Source: Stieleria maiorica (GTDB lineage: Bacteria > Planctomycetota > Planctomycetia > Pirellulales > Pirellulaceae). From it: DNA of 64,000 bases. The stretch is from positions 5,888,402-5,952,401 of the forward strand of contig NZ_CP036264.1 of the NCBI RefSeq assembly GCF_008035925.1, in the 5' to 3' direction. A model generated the notes under the pieces. That model was given only the letters and a program-made list of their open reading frames with translations. It made no database searches and was not told the origin of the DNA. This document shows positions 1-8,917 of the stretch, one piece after another (positions within the stretch are counted from its first letter, which is position 1; each line of letters opens with the position of its first letter). Both the position numbers and the translations under genes were made by a program.

Positions 1-135
1 CGTGTGCCCCTCGACCAACAATTCCTCTCGCAAGGGATTGTCGACGATCGCCTCGTGATAGACCTCTCGAAGCGGGTCGACGTGAGACGGATCGTGATAG
101 GGAGATACAAATGGCTCGGACGGATCTTGATTCAT
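1..135 (-). CDS. Partial unidentified protein, N-terminal 45 residues
   Basis: An open frame starts at an ATG at 135 and leaves the left edge of the window. The visible 45 residues are hydrophilic, begin M-N-Q-D-P-S-E-P and have no signal peptide or membrane segment. The gene lies 37 bases downstream of the carbamoylase-like gene on the same strand, so it is probably the next cistron of the osmolyte operon. I do not recognise the family from this fragment. The overlapping plus-strand frames look like shadows. Confidence 0.6.
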   Translation of the reverse strand, partial: MNQDPSEPFVSPYHDPSHVDPLREVYHEAIVDNPLREELLVEGHT

Positions 136-172
136 GCGTTTGGTTTCCTTTTTCTTACAGTGCAACGCCGCC

Positions 173-1426
173 TTAGCGATTGGCCAAATCGATGATCGAG
201 TGCAGCATCAGGTTCGCTCCGGCTTCAATGTCCGTCCACGATGTCCATTCGGCCGGCGAGTGACTCTGCCCATTCTTGCTGGGCACAAAAATCATTCCGA
301 CCGGCACCATGCTACCCATAATCTGCGCATCGTGCGCCGCCCCGCTGTGCATTTGCAGGTGCAGCAATCCCAGCCGCTCGGCCTGCTGCAACAACCCGCT
401 GACGATGCCCGCGTCGGCAGCGACCGGTGGCAAATAACTTTTTTGCTGGAACTCGAACATCAGGTTTCGGCGACGTCCGATCGCCGAAAGCGCCTTGCGA
501 AACGCATTGCCAAGGTCGGCCAGGATTTCGGCGCTGGTGTCTCGAACATCGAGCGAAAACTCGACGATCCCCGGAACCGTGTTCGCCGCCCCCGGCAAGA
601 TTTGCGCTTTGCCGATCGTCGCCCGGCTTCGGGCCGTGCCGTTTTCATCCAAAATTCGCGGGATGGCGTGGGCAAAGTCGGCCAGGCCCATAAACGCGTC
701 GTGACGCATTTCCATGGGAGTCGTTCCGGCATGGTTGGCCTCGCCCTTGAGCGTGACCGACCACGTGAACAACCCGGTGATCTCATCGACAATGCCGACG
801 GATTTTTGACCGCGATCCAACACCGGACCTTGTTCGATGTGCAGCTCCAAATAGCCGGCAATGCTCTCCGGATCGCGAGCCGCATCCAACGCGCCGAGCG
901 GTTCCACGTCGTGGCGTCTCAGTTCATCGGCCAACAGCACGCCATCTAAATCCGACAGCGTGGCCAACGCGTCGGGATTCAATTGACCACAGACCGATTG
1001 CGATCCGAACATGCCGCCGAAGCGTCCTTCTTCATCGCTAAAGGCAATCAGTTCGACCGTCCGCCGGGGCACGATGCCGTTTTCGCGAAGACAACGCAAA
1101 CACTCCAAGCCGACAATGACGCCCAACGTCCCGTCCAACGGTCCCGCACACGGAACGGTGTCGATGTGCGACCCCACCAAGATTCTCGGATCATCGGTCG
1201 CCCCGGTGAGTTCGGCCGACACGTTCACCGCGCCATCGGTTCGTGGCTCAAAACCGGCCTGTTTGATCCGATTCTCCAGCCAGCGTTTACCCTGCATGTC
1301 GGCATCGGTAAATGCCATGCGGTAAATGCCCCGGTCGTCCTCGCAACGACCGATCTGGGCGAGTTCATGAATGTCGTTCTTGATTCGATCTAGCTTGACG
1401 CTCAAATCTATCGATGCCTGTCTCAT
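173..1426 (-). CDS. M20-family N-carbamoyl-L-amino-acid hydrolase / allantoate amidohydrolase-like enzyme
   Basis: A 417-residue zinc-dependent amidohydrolase of the hydantoinase/carbamoylase branch of peptidase family M20, which usually has about 410 residues. Metal-site motifs are visible: G-S-H-I-D-T-V with P-L-D-G just after, D-E-E-G-R-F, the branch signature E-L-H-I-E-Q-G-P, and S-G-A-A-H-D-A near the C-terminus. Family members remove the carbamoyl group from N-carbamoyl amino acids or open allantoate. The frame is open further upstream, but that extension is Cys/Arg-rich and overlaps the end of the asparagine-synthase gene. The ATG at 1426, 28 bases after that stop, is the better start. 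Its position after a carbamoyltransferase and an amidotransferase suggests it degrades the product those two make (inference). The exact substrate cannot be read from sequence. Confidence 0.88.
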   Translation of the reverse strand: MRQASIDLSVKLDRIKNDIHELAQIGRCEDDRGIYRMAFTDADMQGKRWLENRIKQAGFEPRTDGAVNVSAELTGATDDPRILVGSHIDTVPCAGPLDGTLGVIVGLECLRCLRENGIVPRRTVELIAFSDEEGRFGGMFGSQSVCGQLNPDALATLSDLDGVLLADELRRHDVEPLGALDAARDPESIAGYLELHIEQGPVLDRGQKSVGIVDEITGLFTWSVTLKGEANHAGTTPMEMRHDAFMGLADFAHAIPRILDENGTARSRATIGKAQILPGAANTVPGIVEFSLDVRDTSAEILADLGNAFRKALSAIGRRRNLMFEFQQKSYLPPVAADAGIVSGLLQQAERLGLLHLQMHSGAAHDAQIMGSMVPVGMIFVPSKNGQSHSPAEWTSWTDIEAGANLMLHSIIDLANR

Positions 1427-1454
1427 CGAAGTCTGTCCCTTAGATGTCTGTCCC

Positions 1455-3374
1455 TCAGTCGACCGTCGGCAGCGGCATGCCCTCGACGTACTGCCCCTGC
1501 AACATGTGCAACTGCAACGCATGGTTCATCAAAATGTCATTTCGCCGAGCGATCGTGCCGTCGGTTTCCTGCCAAGCCTGGTCGACAAACTGATCAAACC
1601 GTTCGTGATTAAGAATCCCAAGTTCGTTCATCCGATCGGGAGTCAACCAATGATTGATCATCTCCTGCACCGCGTTTCGTTTGACGGGATCCGTGTGTGC
1701 CGGCGGCGCCATGAACGCAAACTTCTTTCGCTCGTACAATTCTCGGGGCAACACGTTGACCATCGCCTCACGCAACACCCATTTTTCAACTCCGTTACGG
1801 ATCCGAACGTCCGGCGGAATCGTCACTGCGTACTCGGCGACGTGGTGATCCAAGAATGCGGGGCGGGCTTCCATACTGTTGGCCATGTCCATCCGGTCGC
1901 CGCCCCAAGTCAGGATCTGCCCTTCCAGCATGGTCTTGCTCCAGGTGTACTGCGAAATGTCCAGACGATGCCTTCCGCGAACCTGATCGGGGTCGATCGC
2001 CGCAGCGATTTCCGCGATCGGATCGTAGGTTTCCAGCAGCTCGATCAAATCGTCCGACAACAGGGCTCGGGCGGCACGCAACGTCAGCATCCAAGGCTGA
2101 ATCCACGACGGAGTGAATCCGCAAAGATCTTGCCAAGCGGGGTGCAATTGGTCCTCCTCGGCCAAAATCGCGCCGGCAAAGATCCCGCCCTCGTCATCGC
2201 GACCGAGCCAGTCACGCTTGAAAAACGGGTACCCGCCGAACAATTCATCCGAACCTTCGCCGGTGATCACCGCCTTGTAGTTACAGGCCCGCACGCGTCG
2301 GCTCATGTGCCATTTCGCGACCGCCAACGTGTTGTAGAACGTCCGCTCGGCATGCCAGGTCGCGCGTTCGAACGCAGGACCATAGAGTTCCTTTTCCGTC
2401 AGCCGCAAAAGCTCTTGCTCGGCGCCGGTCCGCTCGGCCATCAGTTTGGCGATATTCGATTCGTCGTACTCGTCGCTGTCAAACGCGATCGTAAACGCTT
2501 TGACCGGTGACTGCTGGAGCGTCGTCGCCAAACCTAAGATGGAACAACTATCGATGCCGCCGGAAAGGTAGCATCCGACCGGCACATCCGCCTCCAAACG
2601 GGTTGCGACGGCATCGATCAATCGGTCCTGAACCCCTTGAACGTATTCCGCCGGATCAGCCCCCGATTCGTGCGACGTCGGAAACTCCAGGTCCCACCAG
2701 CGCTTCGATTCGGTCACCAGCCGATCGCCGTCCTGCCGGACGATCAACATGTGTCCCGGTTGAATCGCCTGCACACCTTCGAACGCGGTCGTCCCGGGCA
2801 CCATCACCTGCATCATTTGATGGATCGCGGCCTTGGGGCACAACCGCGGTTCGACACTGGGGTGTTTCAGGATCGACTTGACTTCGGACCCCCAAACAAT
2901 TCCGTCATCCCTGACCGCGAAGTACAGCGGTTTAATGCCGAATCGATCACGGATCAGGATCAACCGTTTTTCGCGATGGTCGTACAGCACGATCGCGAAT
3001 TCACCGCGAAGCCGTTCGACAAACGACAGACCGTGCTGGAGGTACATGGGCAACGTGATCGCGCTGTCGCTCTTGCCATCACTTGGCAACGACTGACAGG
3101 CCAACCGGGTTCGTTCGCGCTTATAGCCGTACAATTCGCCGTTGACGGTGACCGCGTAGTCACCGTCGGCGGTTTCGATCGGTTGGTGCCCATGGTCCAA
3201 TCCGATGATCGACAAACGGGTATGCCCCAGGGCCAACCCTTGGTCGAGAAAAAACTTGCTGCCCCGTTCGTCCGGACCGCGGTGGTCCAAGACGTCCAAC
3301 ATCTGGTCGAGCGTGAAACGCAATTCGCGTTCATTCGTCCGCCCGGGATTCCAAAATCCAGTGATTCCGCACAT
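1455..3374 (-). CDS. Asparagine synthase-like glutamine-dependent amidotransferase
   Basis: A 639-residue class II glutamine amidotransferase fused to a PP-loop synthetase domain. It begins M-C-G-I-T-G-F, so Cys2 would be the N-terminal glutaminase nucleophile. The synthetase half carries the PP-loop L-S-G-G-I-D-S and the G-E-G-S-D-E-L-F-G-G-Y motif of the asparagine synthase family. Such enzymes adenylate a carboxylate and amidate it with ammonia from glutamine. Close relatives, such as AsnO of N-acetylglutaminylglutamine amide synthesis, amidate a dipeptide osmolyte, so the family alone does not prove asparagine synthesis. Here the gene lies 36 bases after a carbamoyltransferase and just before a carbamoylase-like hydrolase, which suggests the acceptor is an N-carbamoyl amino acid (inference). 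Ordinary asparagine synthase remains the alternative. Confidence 0.9.
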   Translation of the reverse strand: MCGITGFWNPGRTNERELRFTLDQMLDVLDHRGPDERGSKFFLDQGLALGHTRLSIIGLDHGHQPIETADGDYAVTVNGELYGYKRERTRLACQSLPSDGKSDSAITLPMYLQHGLSFVERLRGEFAIVLYDHREKRLILIRDRFGIKPLYFAVRDDGIVWGSEVKSILKHPSVEPRLCPKAAIHQMMQVMVPGTTAFEGVQAIQPGHMLIVRQDGDRLVTESKRWWDLEFPTSHESGADPAEYVQGVQDRLIDAVATRLEADVPVGCYLSGGIDSCSILGLATTLQQSPVKAFTIAFDSDEYDESNIAKLMAERTGAEQELLRLTEKELYGPAFERATWHAERTFYNTLAVAKWHMSRRVRACNYKAVITGEGSDELFGGYPFFKRDWLGRDDEGGIFAGAILAEEDQLHPAWQDLCGFTPSWIQPWMLTLRAARALLSDDLIELLETYDPIAEIAAAIDPDQVRGRHRLDISQYTWSKTMLEGQILTWGGDRMDMANSMEARPAFLDHHVAEYAVTIPPDVRIRNGVEKWVLREAMVNVLPRELYERKKFAFMAPPAHTDPVKRNAVQEMINHWLTPDRMNELGILNHERFDQFVDQAWQETDGTIARRNDILMNHALQLHMLQGQYVEGMPLPTVD

Positions 3375-3410
3375 GGTGTATCTTCGTTAAATGTTTTGAT
3401 CGTGGTGTCG

Positions 3411-4487
3411 TTAGCAGAGGTCCGAAATCCGGTCCAACCGATTCAGGACGGCGGCCAGCACGGCTTGACGGACAAACACGGCGCCCGCGGCTTGGGCGAA
3501 ATAAAGGTTGTGAACGGTGTCGTCCAGGTCTTCGGACAACTCCTCGTTGCGGGCCAATGGGTGCATGATCACCGCCCCCGGTTTCAACTTGCTGGACGCA
3601 TCCAATCCGTATCGGCTGTCCAGATTCCGGTAACTGTCGCCCAGGAACGCGATCGAGTTGACATAGACGACGTCCAAGTCGGGCAGGACCTCCTGAACAT
3701 CGTTGGTGATTTCGATCGGGATCGGCGACTCTTCGATCGGCTCGGTCAAATCCAACCCGACCGGATCGGCCATCTCGGAAACCAAGGTGATTTTGGAAAC
3801 CGCATCGACGAACATCAGCGACAGTCGCAGAAAACTCTTGACCGCGCGCATCGACCCCGGCGTGCCGACGATTCCCAAATGAATTTTTTTCTCGCTCGGG
3901 CAGGACCGATCGCTCAATTCCGGTCGCCATTTCAACAGCGTGTACCAATCCAGCAATGCCTGCGTCGGATGGTGACCGCTGCCGTTGCCGGCATTGATCA
4001 GCGGACGCTCGAGATTCTTTTGAATCTCATCGACACTTTCGGTTTCGGGATGCCGCATGATGACGACATCCCCATAGGTGTTGAACATCTCGCCGATGTC
4101 GGCCAGCGATTCACCCTTGGCGATGCCGGTGACCTGTCCGTCGGGAACCGAAAGCACCTTGCCGTCCAGCCGCAGCACGGCACTTTCAAACGACAGCCGC
4201 GTCCGCGTGCTCGCTTCGAAAAACGCCGTGATTGCGATTTTCCCGTCCAGCGGTTTCTTCATTTCGACGTTGCGAGTCTCCAATAACGCCGCCAGCTGTG
4301 CGATGGCAACCACCGTCTCGCGATCAAATTGCCGCGGATTAACGATCGAGTTACCGGCGAGTTTGGAAAGCGTCTCCCAGTCGACCTGCATGTCCGTTCG
4401 CCGCAGAAGGTCCACCGGATCCAGTTTGCGACCCTTCGAATTGGTCGCGAACTCCGTCAACGCGCGGCGCATTTGTTTCGTGTTCAT
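3411..4487 (-). CDS. Aspartate/ornithine carbamoyltransferase-family protein, possibly divergent substrate
   Basis: A 358-residue transcarbamylase. The carbamoyl-phosphate loop is intact (F-E-A-S-T-R-T-R-L-S-F-E), as are H-H-P-T-Q-A-L-L-D and, in the C-terminal domain, H-P-L-A-R-N-E-E-L where classical aspartate transcarbamylase has H-P-L-P-R. An N-terminal extension of about 50 residues makes it longer than typical PyrB (about 310). The start is the ATG at 4487; upstream in-frame sequence is Cys-rich and covers the preceding small gene. It lies inside an osmolyte operon, not a pyrimidine operon, and is followed by an amidotransferase and a carbamoylase. I infer it carbamoylates an amino acid for solute synthesis. 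Housekeeping PyrB cannot be excluded without knowing whether the genome has another copy. Confidence 0.85.
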   Translation of the reverse strand: MNTKQMRRALTEFATNSKGRKLDPVDLLRRTDMQVDWETLSKLAGNSIVNPRQFDRETVVAIAQLAALLETRNVEMKKPLDGKIAITAFFEASTRTRLSFESAVLRLDGKVLSVPDGQVTGIAKGESLADIGEMFNTYGDVVIMRHPETESVDEIQKNLERPLINAGNGSGHHPTQALLDWYTLLKWRPELSDRSCPSEKKIHLGIVGTPGSMRAVKSFLRLSLMFVDAVSKITLVSEMADPVGLDLTEPIEESPIPIEITNDVQEVLPDLDVVYVNSIAFLGDSYRNLDSRYGLDASSKLKPGAVIMHPLARNEELSEDLDDTVHNLYFAQAAGAVFVRQAVLAAVLNRLDRISDLC

Positions 4488-4500
4488 TATCAATACGGAT

Positions 4501-4623
4501 CTACCAGATTCGTTTTTCTTTAAAGTCGAGAATCCAAAACACGATGAGTGCCGCCGCGCCCACGCCACAAAGCAGGAGCCCACCCATCACCATCAGTTCC
4601 AAGAACCAGAGAGGAAACATCAT
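4501..4623 (-). CDS. Small single-span membrane protein coupled to the SSS symporter
   Basis: A 40-residue frame read directly from the sequence. It starts with two consecutive ATG codons at 4623 and 4620; the first forms an ATGA overlap with the symporter stop codon (4620-4622), which indicates translational coupling. The product starts M-M-F-P-L-W-F, has a hydrophobic stretch of roughly 25 residues rich in Leu, Gly, Ala and Val, and ends in a basic tail (K-E-K-R-I-W). It stops 13 bases before the carbamoyltransferase start. By analogy with other symporters that have a tiny membrane partner, it may stabilise or regulate the transporter (inference). No family is recognised. Confidence 0.7.
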   Translation of the reverse strand: MMFPLWFLELMVMGGLLLCGVGAAALIVFWILDFKEKRIW

Positions 4624-6212
4624 CGCGTCTCACCTCCAACACGACTATCCCCAACCATACCACCTCGTCCGTCCGGGTCGATGGGGGCGACATCCGCCGA
4701 TCCGACAGCCAGCGGTGCATCGGGAGAATCCGACAGCAATTTAAAATCAAAGTCGTCGGGATAGAAAACCATGGCAATTAGGAACACCACGCCAGAGACC
4801 GCCGCGCCGACCAAGGATGCGACAAACCAGCCGATCATGAAGTACGCGACCAGACCGAGCGACGTCCCAGCCACCATCGCCGCGCAGGCCGCGATCGGAC
4901 TCGAGCGGCGAAAATACAGCCCGCCGATGATGGGCCAGATGCAGCTGCCGACCATCGGTCCGGCAAAAAACAGCACCGTTGCCAGCGTTCCGATGTTGGG
5001 ATACGCCGCACACCAGGTGATCACCCCCAATCCGATGATCGCAAACAGCGACCAGCGGCGTTTAATCGCGTCCGTCGCCTGGATACTCATCATTTGTCCA
5101 GCAATCGGCTCGGCGATGTCGTTGACCACCAAGTCGCTCGTCGCGGCCAGCAAACTGTCGATGCTGGACGCCAGCGAACAAAACACCACCACAAAAACCA
5201 GCAACGCGCCGCCGGTTCCAAGCAGCGTCGCGGCCACCATCGGCCCGACCGTGTCGGGTTGGCTGACACCGATCCCCAGGGCCGGAGCTGCCAACCCCAA
5301 AAACCCGGCGACGATCGGAACCGGCAGCCACAACAACCCACCGAGCAGATACGCCTTGGGACCGATGCCTTCACGCATCGCAAACGCGCGACTCCACCAC
5401 ACGTTGCTGTGAAAGATCTCTCCAAATCCGAACAGCATATTATTGAACAACGCCATCAACGCGGCAGGAAACAAAATTGACAGCAGCATCGGTCGATCTG
5501 CCTGCAGTTTTTGATGCACATCCGCAACGTCGACATGGGCCAGCACGGCGATCGCAACGACAACCAATCCGACCAGGATGATGATGCTTTGAATAAAGTC
5601 GGTGCCGATGACGGCGTACATGCCGCCGAACAGCGTGTAGAGCACACAAACGACCAACACGACTGTCATCCCCACTTCATAGGGAATCCCCGACAGGGCG
5701 TTCAGCAACTTGCCTCCGGCCATCGCCATCGAGATCAGCCACGTCAACGCGTAGAACAGCGAGATGATCAGGAAGGGGATCGAACCGAGACGCCCGTAGC
5801 GACGCCGAACGAATTCCACCGCCGTGTAGCCATGCGGCATCAGACGACGAATCCGGCCGCTCAACGGGGCAAAGGCAAACAAGCCGAAGCTGGCCGTGGA
5901 ATAGGCCAAGGCTCCCCATAGGCCCAACTGCAAGGCAAACTGCGGCGCCAGCATCGTCGTGTTGGACGTCACCCAGGTCGCCACCGCCGTCGCCGTTCCA
6001 AGAGCCAATCCGACATTCCGGCCCGCCACGGCAAAGCCGTCGTAGGTCGTTGCCCGGCGGCCCCACCAAACGCCCAGCCCGATCCACGCAAGCCCGAACA
6101 GGACCAGCATCCCGTATCCGGCCTCCTGGCTGAGAATGCGTCCGGTGTCGGTGGATGACAATAGCATCACGCCGCCAATCAATGGTTCTTCCAAGCCGAT
6201 CTCAAGATTCAT
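4620..6212 (-). CDS. Sodium:solute symporter (SSS family)
   Basis: A 530-residue polytopic membrane protein with about 13 hydrophobic segments. The first segment is followed by G-R-R and a Y-D-G-F-A-V-A-G-R sequence typical of sodium/solute symporters (PutP/PanF superfamily), and the central L-A-S-S-I-D-S-L-L-A-A motif is the usual SSS signature. It would import a small organic solute with sodium. The start at 6212 overlaps the stop of the upstream gene in an ATGA junction, and the stop overlaps the next small gene in the same way, so three membrane-protein genes are translationally chained. Within this osmolyte operon the likely substrate is a compatible solute or its precursor (inference). 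Confidence 0.9.
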   Translation of the reverse strand: MNLEIGLEEPLIGGVMLLSSTDTGRILSQEAGYGMLVLFGLAWIGLGVWWGRRATTYDGFAVAGRNVGLALGTATAVATWVTSNTTMLAPQFALQLGLWGALAYSTASFGLFAFAPLSGRIRRLMPHGYTAVEFVRRRYGRLGSIPFLIISLFYALTWLISMAMAGGKLLNALSGIPYEVGMTVVLVVCVLYTLFGGMYAVIGTDFIQSIIILVGLVVVAIAVLAHVDVADVHQKLQADRPMLLSILFPAALMALFNNMLFGFGEIFHSNVWWSRAFAMREGIGPKAYLLGGLLWLPVPIVAGFLGLAAPALGIGVSQPDTVGPMVAATLLGTGGALLVFVVVFCSLASSIDSLLAATSDLVVNDIAEPIAGQMMSIQATDAIKRRWSLFAIIGLGVITWCAAYPNIGTLATVLFFAGPMVGSCIWPIIGGLYFRRSSPIAACAAMVAGTSLGLVAYFMIGWFVASLVGAAVSGVVFLIAMVFYPDDFDFKLLSDSPDAPLAVGSADVAPIDPDGRGGMVGDSRVGGETR

Positions 6213-6751
6213 TCGACATGCCCCGGCTCGACCATGGATTGCAATCTTGACGCATCGCTCAAGCGAGCGGCGTCCTGCCGCAGCAGCCGCAACTCGACCG
6301 TTCGGCCCCGCAAGATGACAAACACGATTCCCGCGACGACGACGGCTCCGATCGCGAACAGTGTCAACGAAGGAACCAGCCCCCAGTGCCTGACCGTTGC
6401 CGTTGCCTCGTCCGATATCGCGATGGTCTGGCCGTCTTCGCCGATCGCCTCGACACGATACAGGTAGCTCCCGTCGCTCAAACCCGATTGAAAAGATTTT
6501 GTCGCAATGCCCTCATAGGCGATTTCGTTCGCGCTGTCTCGGACGCGGTACAGGGCAGCCCCGTCGACCGCCGACCACTCCAGCGTGAAGTAGCCTTCGC
6601 GCGATTCGCCCAACTCGGTTTCAACGAATGACAACACGGGCGGCGATGCGGATTCATGTTCGTCCGCCATGGCAACCGAACTGAATGTTGCCGCAATGAT
6701 TCCGATGAACAATGCGGCGGTAACCGCCCGACGCCCCACCGGAATAACCAT
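6209..6751 (-). CDS. Secreted/membrane-anchored protein with a fibronectin type III-like domain
   Basis: About 180 residues from the ATG at 6751. There is an N-terminal signal peptide (basic R-R followed by a hydrophobic run ending V-A-M-A). Next comes a roughly 90-residue beta-rich domain with the fibronectin-III pattern (L-E-W-S-A-V-D-G-A-A-L-Y-R-V, then G-S-Y-L-Y-R-V-E-A). A transmembrane helix follows, and then a short charged cytoplasmic tail. The frame is open to 6805, but the internal Met places the signal sequence correctly. It ends in an ATGA overlap with the symporter, so it is probably an accessory or anchoring partner of that transporter. Function is unknown. Confidence 0.75.
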   Translation of the reverse strand: MVIPVGRRAVTAALFIGIIAATFSSVAMADEHESASPPVLSFVETELGESREGYFTLEWSAVDGAALYRVRDSANEIAYEGIATKSFQSGLSDGSYLYRVEAIGEDGQTIAISDEATATVRHWGLVPSLTLFAIGAVVVAGIVFVILRGRTVELRLLRQDAARLSDASRLQSMVEPGHVE

Positions 6752-6822
6752 CGATGATGCGACGCAGCGATTCCGCGGACCGATTGATTGACCAAAGTTC
6801 CACATCCGATCGGGCCTTTTGT

Positions 6823-7053
6823 CTAACGACGTCGCACGCGTTTGATCCAGTAATCCACGCCCATCTCATTGATGGGATCGCCGTCTAAGCAAACCGCAAT
6901 TTTTTCGGTTCCCGCGGCGATGTTCTCCAGCTCTTTCGCGGCCGCTTCGCCGCTCTTGGCGTCGACCGGAAAGGAGTCCAGCACGGCGCCATCGCCATCG
7001 ATCTGTTTGACTTCATACGTTTTGTGTAGTGAATCCGACCATTCCATCGTCAT
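6823..7053 (-). CDS. Small hypothetical protein in the osmolyte operon
   Basis: A 76-residue soluble, mixed alpha/beta protein beginning M-T-M-E-W-S-D and ending in a basic V-R-R-R. It has no signal peptide and no recognisable catalytic motif. It lies 6 bases downstream of the BCCT transporter stop and about 70 bases before the signal-peptide protein, on the same strand, so co-transcription is likely. Its conserved-looking strands resemble small cytosolic planctomycete proteins of unknown role. I do not recognise a family. Confidence 0.65.
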   Translation of the reverse strand: MTMEWSDSLHKTYEVKQIDGDGAVLDSFPVDAKSGEAAAKELENIAAGTEKIAVCLDGDPINEMGVDYWIKRVRRR

Positions 7054-7059
7054 GTCTCC

Positions 7060-8772
7060 CTAGGAGTAAAGTGGTGTTGAAGAGATTTGAGAATCTCTGT
7101 GAAGCGAAGTCACCAACCCGTAACAGGCCAGCAACAAGAGGAACGTCAAGGGAAGTGCTGCCGCGATCGATGCGGCCTGCAGTGCGACAAGGCCTCCGCC
7201 ATAAAGCAGTGCAGCGGCGACCAGCCCTTCACTGATCGCCCAGAAGAGTCGCGTGCCAACAGGCGGATTTCGAGACCCGCCCGACGCGATGATATCGATC
7301 ACCATCGACGCGGAATCCGACGAGGTGACGAAGAAAAGAACGATGCAAATCGTTGCAATCCCGATCGCGATCGTTTGAATCAGAACCGAAGAAAAAAGAC
7401 CTTCCAACAAAACAAACAAAACCGTCGGCAAGGTCTCGACCGTCGACTGCCCGTCCGCCGTCACCACGTTGGACTGATAGTATTCGACGGCTGTCAAGGG
7501 TTGCTGCTCGCGTTTGATCTCCCCGGAAGCCAGCCGCACCAGCTCGCCCGACGGGCCGACCTCACCCACCCAGTACTTCGGCAGCACGCTTTCCGGGTCA
7601 TAGCTTGTGTCATGTGCCAAACGATCGACATGGTCCGTGTATTGCCGCAGCGTCGTCGTCCCAAAGGCCGTCAGCCAGGCAATGCCCACCGCCGTCGGGA
7701 CCAGCAACACGCCGATCACAAACTCCTTGATCGTTCGCCCGCGAGACACGCGGGCGATGAACATCCCGACAAATGGCGACCAGGAAATCCACCAACCCCA
7801 ATAGAAAACGGTTTGACCGTTGACCCACGCTTGGGATTGTTGATTGAACGCCCCGGTTCTCAGTGAATTGAATGGCAAGGTTTGCAGGTAGGCGCCCGTG
7901 TTTTCGATCGCGGCCCCCAGGTAAGTGAACACACCGACGCCCATGACGACCAACAGCATCAAGGATGCGGCCAGCAACAGGTTCAACTCACTCAATCGCC
8001 GGATCCCGCCGTGCAATCCGACCACGACCGATGCCGTCGCCATCGCGGTGATCCCGGCGATCAACAGCATCTGAACGCCGACCCCCGTTCCGATGCCGAA
8101 CAGATGCGCCAAACCGGCGTTGACCTGTTGGGCACCAATCCCCAATGACGTCGCAACACCCGTCAATGTCGAAACGATGGCCAGCACATCGATCAGGTCA
8201 CCCGCACGGCCCCACACTCGATCGCCCAGCACGGGATGCAGCAACGAGCGAAAACTGAGCGGCAGCCCTTTGCGAAAACCGAAATAGGCAATCGCGAGGC
8301 CGACAACGGAGTACAGCGCCCAGGGATGCAGCCCCCAGTGAAAAATGGTGACGGCCATCGACAACCGTGATCGGTCCAGGCCGTCGGCAAAACCCGGCGG
8401 CGTGTCCTGATAGTGAACGATCGGCTCGGCGACGCCAAAAAACAACAATCCGATGCCCATCCCGGCACTGAACAACATGGCGAACCACGAACCGCGCCTA
8501 AATTCCGGCGTTTCGCCATCTCGCCCCAGCCGGACATGGCCGTGCCTTCCGAACGCCAGCCAGAGGGCTAGACCAAAAAAGAATGCCATCGAGGCGACGT
8601 AAAGCCAGCCGAAGTTGACCGCGACCGACTCACGAATTGAAACGAACGCGCGTTGCAACTCGCTGGCCGGCCACACGAAACAAAGCAATACGACCATCAA
8701 CACGATCGCGGCACTGGTCAGAAAGACGACCGGGTGCATCTCGAAATGCGGACCGATTGCCACGCGCGGCAT
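7060..8772 (-). CDS. BCCT-family betaine/choline/carnitine transporter
   Basis: About 570 residues with 12 or so membrane spans. Family hallmarks are clear: G-M-G-I-G-L-L-F-F-G-V-A-E-P in the early helices, then F-Y-W-G-W-W-I-S-W-S-P-F-V-G-M-F-I-A-R-V-S-R-G-R-T with its substrate-cage tryptophans, and the late S-S-D-S-A-S. A hydrophilic insertion of about 80 residues splits the later helices, and the C-terminal tail is short, unlike osmosensing BetP. The first possible start is a TTG at 8823; the ATG at 8772 is preferred here, and neither has a good ribosome site. It follows the two betaine-synthesis methyltransferase genes, so glycine betaine or a precursor is the likely substrate. Confidence 0.92.
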   Translation of the reverse strand: MPRVAIGPHFEMHPVVFLTSAAIVLMVVLLCFVWPASELQRAFVSIRESVAVNFGWLYVASMAFFFGLALWLAFGRHGHVRLGRDGETPEFRRGSWFAMLFSAGMGIGLLFFGVAEPIVHYQDTPPGFADGLDRSRLSMAVTIFHWGLHPWALYSVVGLAIAYFGFRKGLPLSFRSLLHPVLGDRVWGRAGDLIDVLAIVSTLTGVATSLGIGAQQVNAGLAHLFGIGTGVGVQMLLIAGITAMATASVVVGLHGGIRRLSELNLLLAASLMLLVVMGVGVFTYLGAAIENTGAYLQTLPFNSLRTGAFNQQSQAWVNGQTVFYWGWWISWSPFVGMFIARVSRGRTIKEFVIGVLLVPTAVGIAWLTAFGTTTLRQYTDHVDRLAHDTSYDPESVLPKYWVGEVGPSGELVRLASGEIKREQQPLTAVEYYQSNVVTADGQSTVETLPTVLFVLLEGLFSSVLIQTIAIGIATICIVLFFVTSSDSASMVIDIIASGGSRNPPVGTRLFWAISEGLVAAALLYGGGLVALQAASIAAALPLTFLLLLACYGLVTSLHRDSQISSTPLYS

Positions 8773-8867
8773 CTGCCGGGCAAGGGGTGTTGAAGGTCGC
8801 TCTGTGGTGGTCGTATGGCTCAAGAATCAATCGGTGGAGGAAATGGAACGTGCCGGAAGCCCGTGAT

Positions 8868-8888
8868 CTGCAGCGGCGACCGCTGCAG
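8868..8888. repeat. Perfect 9-bp hairpin between transporter and methyltransferase genes
   Basis: Arms 8868-8876 and 8880-8888 are perfectly complementary around a 3-base loop. It sits in the 145-base gap between the BCCT gene and the dimethylglycine methyltransferase gene. No T-run follows on the minus strand, so it is more likely an mRNA-stability or attenuation hairpin than a complete intrinsic terminator. Confidence 0.5.
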
Positions 8889-8917
8889 TGTCGGCCGCTG
8901 CTGCGATGATCTGGCCT

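Noticed and set aside
2637..4286. Long plus-strand frame antisense to the asparagine synthase and carbamoyltransferase genes
   Set aside because: Composition is Arg/Gln/His-rich without domains, and both opposite-strand genes are unambiguous, so it is a GC-driven shadow frame.
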